Below are positions 11,204 through 21,500 of a stretch of 64,000 nucleotides of DNA, piece after piece. Source of the stretch: Piezodorus guildinii (lineage: Eukaryota; Arthropoda; Insecta; Hemiptera; Pentatomidae); the NCBI GenBank assembly GCA_023052935.1, contig CM041297.1:1850280-1914279 (forward strand). The letters are read 5' to 3'. The notes under the pieces were generated by a model that was given only the letters and a program-made list of their open reading frames with translations, ran no database searches and had not been told where the DNA came from. Made by a program: the position numbers and the translations under genes. Numbering within the stretch: position 1 is the stretch's first letter; the number at the start of each line of letters is the position of its first letter.

Positions 11204-12508
11204 GTATTATTTTAGCGACTTTGTAACATATACGAACAGCAATCATAGTTTCTTTCGCCAAGAAAAAGTTTTAATTCATTTGTTTTTGTAATATTTTTTC
11301 ATAATAATGTTTAAAGATTTTTTTTAATTTATTTTTTTATTGTTTTTATGACTTTATATAATAAAATCATTATAAATTAACGATAATATATTTTTTTTAT
11401 TTATTGGGAGCGGCGTGGTCTAGTGGATAGAGCACTAGTCTGCTGTGCTCCGGGTCCTGTGTTCGAATCCCGGCTGTGGCAGAAATATTATTTATTCTGT
11501 TAATTCAGTCGGGGGGCGACCCTAGGGTATGGAGACCCTCCTGGGGCAGACCCAGCCTCTATAAAGTGGGTACCCAAATTAATTGGGGAAAAACCTGGCG
11601 GCTGTGCGTGATTAAGGCCTAATCACCTCATTGCACTGCCGTTGGCCTAGAAACAGTACGAATCTTTATATGTACTGAGCCCAAGACCCTTCATGGGTTG
11701 TAGTGGTACAGGTTAATATTTTTTTTATTATTTATTTTTTACTTGTTTATTGTTAATTTATTTAACGTCACTTTATCCTACTATGGCTAATCGGAGGATG
11801 CTACAGCGGTTGTCCTAAATTTTGCCTATCCAGGTTTTATTAGGATAGGGATCTTTAACGAGTACCTGACATCGCACAGGCTCGGGACCACCTTTTAACG
11901 TCACCTCCGAAGGACGGCATAACTAAGGATTTTTTACTCCCATAAAAAAATCCTAGATCCACCTGCGGGTTTAAACCCGTGACCTTAGGCTTAGGAGGAT
12001 TTTATTTATTATTATTATTTTTTTATTTATTATTTTTTAAATATTTTTTTTTTATTTTTTTACTTTTACATACCTATATTAATTAAATGCATCTCTATAT
12101 TTTATATCTTCTCCAAATACATTCAGTTTCCTCATGTCTTTTTTGTATATCATTAATCCCTTGATTTTTAATATGTTTGTAATCAAAAGATAAATTCGTT
12201 AAATAAACTGTCTCTTCTCTGGATTTCCTGTTTTTTAGATTATTTTTTTCAATAGTTTTTTATTGCTTTTAATTAAGTAGTTATCATTTTTATATATGTT
12301 TGGCACAAGTGTTATTCGAAGAAAATATCTCTCTTTCTTCTCCATTTCTTTCACTTCTGCCTTTTTAAAGGGGTAATACATATATGTTTATATATATATA
12401 TATATATGTAAAATCAAGAATTTTATTATTCTTGATTTCATTATCATATGTTAATATTTTGCCAAGGGAGGTTATATCTCTGTTATGATACTTAATTGTA
12501 TTAATCAA

Positions 12509-12549
<41 letters not shown>

Positions 12550-15500
12550 TGTATAATTTTAAACAGTAGCAGATGCTCGGATATTTTCTATTTATTTATT
12601 TTATTTTATTACAAAATGTATGGTATAAAATGGCTCTTCTGGTTAGCTAATTTTGAAGAAAAAGTTGCTATAACATCTCAGGCGTATAGTTGTCCAGTGA
12701 AAGTCAAATGAAAATATCTGCACATTTTAATTATATCTTCCAGTAACAAAAGGCTACATATTGCTTACTTACATATCCCTGTACATTTTGTTGTTTTGTG
12801 TTATAAATTTGGAGGATTAGAAAAAAAAAATAATTCTTTTACCAAGGTTCGAATGCGTAGATTAATTTTCTTAAAATCTGTCGAGAAGTTATTAAAGAAT
12901 TTTTCGGCCCACTATTTTCCTTTTTGACCGTGAAGAAAAAATGACATCATACAATTAAATTGATTATGGGAATATTCGACTTCTCTCTACTGATAAAAAA
13001 ACTATCATTTATATAATCATTTATGTATTTCTTTCGTAATTAAAGTTCGGATATTACTATAATCATTATGTCTTTCAACAGTAATATATGCAATTATACA
13101 ACCGAATTATTACAGAATTACAACGTTGGCTGAGTGAAATGAAGTTAATATACAGCTACATTTAGATTTTTTTTAATACAAAATAAAAAATCTGGTGCAC
13201 ACGACTTTCACTTACCTCCATTTTTTAAATCGATGAAACAATTTTCAAGGTCTGTAAGAGATAAAAATGAGTGAAACCATTAAATGCAATTTATATAGAA
13301 ACTTGTGTTTTATTAAAAAAGTTTTATCGGATTTTCATCACTTTCTCTTAACTTTTAAAAGCTTGTGTGTAAGATAATATGTTTTCTGAAATCTTTAGCT
13401 TTCAAACGGTATATCATATATGTATATTACTGTTCTTATGTCCAAAAACAAAAAATTGCATTAAAAAAATATTTTTTCAGTTTTTAGTTGTTTTTCAAAT
13501 TCGTACAACTTACATATTTAGTTTTTATTTATCAATGCTAACAACATATTATGGTTATTTTTATAGAATCTACAAAATTAAAGTTACTTAAGGGGAAAAA
13601 AATATCGGCATTTAAGCCCTGTCAGACCATTTTAATCAGAATAATACCTACATGATATTAAAGCCCAATAAATTTTACATCGATATAGCGAGTTTAATCA
13701 AAATCGTCTGAACCGTTTTCGAGAAAATCGAAAAAAGATGCAAAATGCATGGTATAAAGTGGCTCTTCTGGTGAGCTCATTTTGATGGAAAAGGTTTTGT
13801 AACGTCTCGGGCGTATATTTGTCTTAAATATGAAATTTCAGTTTCATAGGACTTACAGTTTCCGTCCGGGAGTTACCACACATATACTCAAACACACACA
13901 CTCATATACAGACACACACACCCAGACCTTTTTGCGGGACTTGGTTATTTGGACTCAGGGAATTCTAAAATGAGTATTTCCGTTGAAAACTGGAATTCGA
14001 AAATTTTTACGATCGCAATACTTTCCCTTACTATATATACTAAGCGAAAGTAAAACACTGCAAATTATTACACAATGTTATTTGCAAATAATTGTATTAG
14101 GGTATAACTGTTCATAGCTGCTAACCATTTCGATTTTTCTCAATCTTCAATAATAGTTTTGGTGGAACTGCATCCATTATAATTTGTGACATGAATATAT
14201 AGATGAACTTTTTTTTCTGTTTATCGAGCTTTAATGATTCTTAAACTCTCTACATACTTTTCCCTAACTTCAAAAATAACGGGATTGTAGGCGTATTTAT
14301 GGATGAAATTCCAACTTTTTTTCTTCTCTTTTTATAATTATTCGCTGCGTAATTATTAGGGAGCGACGTGGTTTAATGGATAGGGCACTAGTTCTATCCA
14401 GCTCCACTCATCCATACAACCCACCTAGAAGGTTGAAACGGCAGTGGCCCCGCGACCTTTTGTAAATATATTGGAGTTCTAGCACTGGCTAGATTCTCCA
14501 CTCAATGTGATGTATGTATGAGTGTGTGTATGTGTATATAGGTATAAGTGAATTATTGACTTTTGTATTGATTCATTATTGTGTATATATTTTATTTTAT
14601 TTTATGTTGTGTAAATATTGTATGAATGTAGTATGTATGATATCATTCAGCACTACTATTAATGTCCAAATTGGGACAGATTGTAAAATTTTCTCAATAA
14701 AAATTGTTGTTGATAGGAAAAAAATAAGTTCTACGAGTCCTAGGTTCAAATCCGGGCTCTGGCAGAATATTATTTATTCTGTTAATTCTGTCGAGGAACA
14801 AACCTAGGGTATGGAGGCATACTTAATATAATTATTCCGGTTTTTTTTTGGTTAAAAAACACTACCCAAATTTACGAAATTAACGGAGTTACAAGCGAAT
14901 ATATAAGCAAGATTCCATTTTTTTTTTGTTTTAACTCGTTTTACTGATTTTAAAACTTTATGTTTTTCTCTATCTTTGAAAATAACTGAGTTATGGACGT
15001 ATTCATGTATACAATTTCACCTTTTTCTCTTTCTTTTAATTATTCGCGGTTTTTTAGTTTAAAAATACTCATACATTTTTATACATATTTAAAAATAACC
15101 GATTTATTGAATTAAATCACTTTTAAATTTTTTTAAAAAATAACCAGCTGATATCAACGTCTAGGTGTTAGGATCATCCTTGCATCCCATGATATTTTTT
15201 TGGCGAACCAACAAAAAAAAAAAAAAAAAAAATTGATCCAGTCGTTAAGGAAAAATGCCGCGGACAGCGCACAGTGGGCAAAATCACTAATTTAGGTGGA
15301 AAAAAGTTTGGAATGTTCTAGTGCTTCACCTTTTTATTATTAGTTGACAAGACCCTTAATACTAATATTTTCCGCAATAACGTGTTAACAAATAAATAGT
15401 AAATGAGTGAATCATTCCTTTTCGCCTAAGTGCCTGATAACCGGCAGTGGGATTAGATGGTCATTTATTGTGTTCAAGGTGTGTTTAGCACAAAGTATTT

Positions 15501-18500
15501 TTGCTTTTTGACAATGGACATTGCTGAGACAGGTAAGACATTATATATCCACACTCGTTATTTAATATACATTGCAAATTACCTGTATAACCTGTGTAAG
15601 CCTAAATTCAATAACGAAAAACTATATAATCCCCAAGTTAACCCAAGGATTTGTTTGATCAATACTTCTAGTCTTTAAATATTACAATACGGGAGCTTCC
15701 TTGACGTGGAACAGGCCTTCGACCGAGTCTGGCCCCCGGGATTGCTTCACAAGCTCCGCCAATTCCTTCCTCCTACATACTTCCTTATTATCCAGTCCTA
15801 CCTCACAAGCAGATCCTTCAAAATCAATCATAATAATTCATTTTCGTTCATTTTTAGTCAGTCTGCTGGTGTTCCTCAAGGTAGGAATCCATAGGATCCA
15901 TCCTTTACACAGTTTATACAGCTGATATCCCAACCCATCCTAACACCTTCCTTTCTACCTATGCTGATGACACTTGTGTGTTATCAGTCAATATTGATCC
16001 AACTATTACCTCTCAAACTCTCCAATCCCACCTCAGAGACCTTGAAGTATGGTGTCAGAACTGGAGAATTAAAATAAATTCCAACAAATCCAACCAAATT
16101 ACATTTACCCTTCGTCGTAAACCTATGACTTCCTGCCCTACTGTCTCCTTCAATAATACTCCTCTTGTCCCGGTTGAACAGATCCGATATCTAGGACTGC
16201 ACCTTGACAAACGCCTCACTTGGAATCCTCATACAAGACTGAAACGACAAGAAGCTGCACTACGTTTTCGACTACTTCAACACTTACTAGACAAACGTTC
16301 TAATCTTCCACTTACCTACAAAAGACTCATCTACATGACTATCATAAGACCAATATGGACTTACGGAGTTGAGCTCTAGGGCTCTACTAAACCATCGAAT
16401 TCTTCTCGTATCCAATCCCTTCAGTCCAAAATCCTTCGTAAAATCCTCAATGCTCCTTACTTTGTCACCAACAAACTCATCCATAAAGACCTTAATGTCC
16501 CATATGTTGCTGATTTGGCCGTACGAGGTATCAATCCTTCCATGACAAACTCCATTTCCACCCTAATCCTTTCGTTTCAATCCTTTCTTCCTCTTCAATT
16601 CCTGACAATCCTCCGAGGCGTCTGAAAAGGAGATGGCCCCGGACCTTCTAGTTTAGAAAATTTTTAGAGTTCTTCCATTGGGAAGCTTCTCTACATGTGT
16701 TTCATGCCTTTTTATATTTCATTCAAATTTACTTGTTGTATTACTTGTTATACAGCTGTAAATTCCAATAAATAAATATATAAAAAAAAAAAAAAATATT
16801 ACAAAGAATTTTGCGTTTTGGGTGATACATAATTTTTTCAGGCACAACACTCCGAATCAAAAGTTTTACAATCTATAATTTATAAAATGCATATATTAGC
16901 AGGTATTGGCAACTCCGAGCCATAATTAGATTTATTCTATTATTTTCCCCGTATTCTGGAACTTCAAACTCAAAATGCAGGGAAGTTTTAGATTTTAGCA
17001 AATAAATTTCATGTTTGACCACTGTGCGCTCCCCGATCGTTCCAAAAAATTAATTAGTTTTTATAACTTTTTTTTCCGTAATCTGGGACCAAAGGTTAAA
17101 TATGGACAAGTTTTAGAATTTCGTCCACCTAAATCGGTCATATTTTCCACTGTGCGGCGTACAAACGGATTTTTTTTATTATTCGCTATTCGTGTTCTAC
17201 GGATCTTGAGACGCAAGCCCTCAAATTTTGAGGTAGGTAATTTTTTTTTTTTTTTTGTTCGATTATAAAGGATTATTATTGAAAATAATAAACAATTAAT
17301 TCCTGAAACAATTAATATTATATTCACAAAGATACATACGTGGTTGTTAACCATCTGACCAGCCCAGCAGTAGAGAAAGATCTCTAGAAACAGAGAAATC
17401 ATCTGAGGCAGTAGTTCTTGTATAGCTTCGTACACGTTAGCTTCCTAAAAATATAATCCCATTTACTCGAGTACATAATATGTAATGTTCCTAGTTAGTA
17501 TATGGTATATGTAAAGATTGTATTAATTCTTTTTTTTGAGGTTTGTTACCTGAGAAACGACGAAGAGAGTCAAACATATAGTTGAAAACGAATAAGCAAG
17601 CTGGACCACGATGATATAATTGTACAACTCTTCCAGTTGGTTCTTGAATCTGAAAAATAACCACAACACATCATAAGTATGTAACCAATTAATTTTCGGG
17701 AAGATAAAATAGAAAACTTCATGTTGGGCGCCAGGCTATAAGCCATTTTTATTGGTTAATATACAAAATAAATAAATTAAACTACTTACAGTTGATTCCA
17801 GACTTATTATTATATTATCAACTAAATGATTACATGTGTGTGTGTGGCCACAGAAAACTATTATTCTAAAGGTACATACGAAAAGGTAAAACTAGAGAAA
17901 TTAACGGTACTATACAAAAACCACTAAGAAGTGCACTCTCGTTAAGTTCGTAAGCCTCTCTCCCTGTGTCTTCGAGAGTCGCCACTCGTAGCGCTTCACT
18001 TCCCCCTCCATGACAATCTTATAGAGATAAATTATTTAATTTCTTATTGTTACAAGTAATATAATATTAATGAGAATAGTTATAACACAATGATGGGTCA
18101 CCTGAGCATAGTGGCTCAAACCTCTAGGCATCCCTCGGATTTTTTGATGGGAGTTAAAAATTCTTAGTTATGCTTTCCTTCGGAGGAGACATATTGGGTT
18201 GATGCAAAATTAATGCAGGTTTCCTCTATTGCAATATCTTAATTCCAATTGTGTAAACAAAGCTAATCCTAACATTGATCATTATTATACCAAAACAAAC
18301 CTTATCTAATACCCTCTCTTTCACCATGAATTTGTTTAGTAAAATCGTTTTGTTCAGTGTGTTCAAAGGTCTTGAATCGAAAATGTCAAAGTGCGATTTT
18401 CGTCAAATTTATTTTTACGAATTTAAATTAGGGCGCAGCGCTGCGCAAACGGCTCGTAATATTAATGAAGTGTGGGGTCAGGGGGCTATTAATGAGTGCA

Positions 18501-21500
18501 CGGTGCAGCGTTGGTTCCAGAAGTTTCGCAGAGGAGATTTCGACCTCAAAGACAATTAAGGTCGGGGCCGTCATCTTGCTCTGGACAACGACCAGCTGAG
18601 GTCAAAGCTTTCTCAATCGAGGTGATACTATAACTGCTGACAAGTACTGTCAAGAAATCGACAGCATGAATCAAAAATTGCAACGTCTTTGCCAGCATTG
18701 ATGAATCGGAAGGGGCCGATCCTGCTCCACGATAACGCCAGACCACACGTTGCACAACCAACGCTTCGACGACTGCACGAGTTGGGCTACGAAGTTCTCC
18801 AATATCCGCCTTATTCACCTGACCTCTCTCCTACAGACTTCCACTTTTTCAGGCATCTGGACAACTTTTTGAGGGAGAAAAATTTTCAAAACCAGGACGA
18901 CATTGAAAATTCTTTTCGTGATTTCATTGAGTCCAGGGAATCGGATTTTTTTTCTGGTGGAATAAGAAAGCTTGTTGAACGTTGGCAAAAGTGCATTGAT
19001 TCAGATGGAAATTATTTTGATTAAATATATATGGTTAAAGTAAAGATATGGCGTATTTACAATACCTACTAAAAACCTGCATTAATTTTGCATCAACCCA
19101 ATAAATAGGTGGTGCCGAGCCTGTGCGATGTAAGGTACTCGTTAAAGATCCCTATCCTAATTAAGCCTGAATAGGCAAAATTTAGGACTCCCACTGTAGC
19201 ATCGTCCGATTAGCCATAGTAGCATAATGTGACGTTAAATAAATAAGCAATAAACAATGATTTATTAATAATAAATTATTTATTATTAAAAGTCCCTTTA
19301 GAATATCATTACAAAATATATAAAAAGAGCTTTAATGTCTTACTAATCAGAGTAGACAAATAAAACAAATAACAAATAAAATAAATAAAAAACAAAAATT
19401 AACAATCGCAATGAATTAAAACGCAGGTACTACTAATAATAATTAACAGAACTAGACAAATGTAAAACAGGTAAATATGTGGATATATACAAATCTTAAT
19501 TTAAAGAGCTTTACGATGCTGGTGCGATTTTGATGAAATAATAGGGGTAATCACTACGTTTGCTATAGCATGCTATTTGTATTATTTTGCTGAACCCGTC
19601 GAGTTTCTACAGTTATTTCCTGTATAAAATTGATGGGTTTAGCACAATAGCACAAATAGCATGCTATAGCAAACATAGTGAGTACCCCTAATATAGTTAA
19701 ATGCGAAAATAAAACTCAAAATAATATGTTATATTTGAACTTTCGTTTTTCTAAGTTGATATATCAGGGAATCACATCTCTTATAAGTTGTAGTTGGACC
19801 ATATTATATTTTTATCTCTCCTCTCTTTTGTTTATCGCGTTATCTTGATCTCAAAAGTTTTTTCTTGCTTTCCCCATCTTCAATAATAACCAACTTTTTT
19901 TTTTTAATAATTCTTTATTTATTCTAGGACAAGTCCCTTTAGAATAATACAGCAGGAACATAAAGTGGACTTAAGACTAAGTCTTAGAGTATAATACAAT
20001 AATTGAAAACAATAGGATTGAACTAATAACCTCAACAAAGAAGATAGCATAAAAGATAAATTCTAATAAAAATGCACAAACAAGTGTTTTTCGCGTAACA
20101 TGTACGCTCAATTTAATAATGTGCCACAAGCGGCCATGTTTTGTTATCAAAAACATATGGTAAGAAGAGAAGCCGAAGTACAGCAGAAGCGTGCACGCTA
20201 CACACCATCTCTTTCAACTTTTCTGAGTACGCTGCGTTAAAAATGGAGTAGAGGAAGAAAAGGTCGTCGTCGAGAGAAACACCATATCATACCAAGAAGT
20301 AATTATCTAGCCCACCCAAATGGTAACCCATAACCTAACCTGATTGTTCAAATACACCAATATTTTATGTTTGTTTGTTTTTTTAACGTCACTTTATGCT
20401 ACTATGGCTAATCGGACGTTGCTACAGTGGGAGTCCAAAATTTTACCTATCCAGGTTTTATTAGGATAGGGATCTTTAACGAGCACCTGACATCGCACAG
20501 GCTCGGGACCACCTTTTAACGTTCCCTCCGAAGGACGGCATAACCAAGGATTTTTTACTCCCATTAAAAAATCCTAGGACCACCTGCGGGTATGAAACCG
20601 TGACCTTTGGCATGGGAGGCTGTTATGCTAGCCAGCCAGCTACAAGTGATCCCACCAATATTTTATCCCAACAGTTTTTTCTTTCAATCATATGATACAG
20701 TCCACTTGTTCTAGCTGCCGGTTGTATAGATACAGAGGTTGATATACAATTGTTGAGTAGTGCCTCCTTACACAATGGTGCGACATGTTTATAATAACGA
20801 TACAGTTAGCATACTTGAGCAAGGTGTTGTGCTCGTTGACACAGATCGCTATGACTTCCCTGTCGGTCTTGGCACCGCCGAGGTCCATCGTCTCCAGGCC
20901 CGCCTCCTCCCCCTTGCCCATGGAGGCCACCGTGTTGGAGAGGAGCAGCAGGCGGTGGCAGACCTGGTTGATGATCAGCAGGAAGATCGTGTCCCCGATC
21001 ACGTTGCCCGTCAGGGTGACGAAGACGCAGTAGAGGGTGTACCAGTAGTCGAGGGCGACCTCTCCGTAGGGTCCTGTCTGGTAGTGGCTGTAGTAGGGGG
21101 TGCTTCTGGTAGGGGTCGAGTTGAGGAAGTAGCCGTAGTTGTGGGTCACCAGGATGGCAGCCACTGCCGACTCGTAGAGCATGGTAACTTTCTTCACCAA
21201 CTTACCTGTTGTCAAGAATATCTTGATTATATTTGCAACATGAAGTCCCGGAAAGAATAAGGACCTTGCTGTATGAAAAAGTAGTGAGACCAGACGAAAC
21301 CGAAACTGGATTTACCAGTAAATTTAATGTGGCTAATCTTTTCCCTTTCTCTTACCCATATGTTTAACCTTTACCTGTAGAATACATAAATTGATTTTAA
21401 CACCGGAGGTAAGTAAAGGTTGTTTTTAATTTCACTTACTTTTATAGATTTAATAATAATTGAAACAAAATCTTATTGGCATTGATAAATAACGAGTAAA

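Larger units (their letters stand above)
14130..15400. repeat. RPT-B: degenerate ~105-125-bp tandem repeat with nested SINE-A and LINE
   Basis: The phrase TTxAAAAATAACxGA, followed by a shared GCGTATTTATG-like block, recurs around 14265, 14868, 14973 and 15085. At 15136-15172 the sequence AATAACCAGCTGATATCAAC and its flank matches the reverse complement of 59450-59485 almost exactly. A GCCGCGGACxG box near 15252 also has its match near 59370. It is non-coding. A SINE-A copy, itself split by a LINE, sits inside. Confidence 0.55.

Noticed and set aside
17723..18014. LTR-like start TGTTGGGCGCC near a GC-richer patch
   Set aside because: No matching end, duplication, primer-binding site or second copy could be shown.
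20760..21260. 166-codon plus-strand frame over receptor exon 2
   Set aside because: Antisense shadow; content is Val/Glu/Arg-rich without family features.
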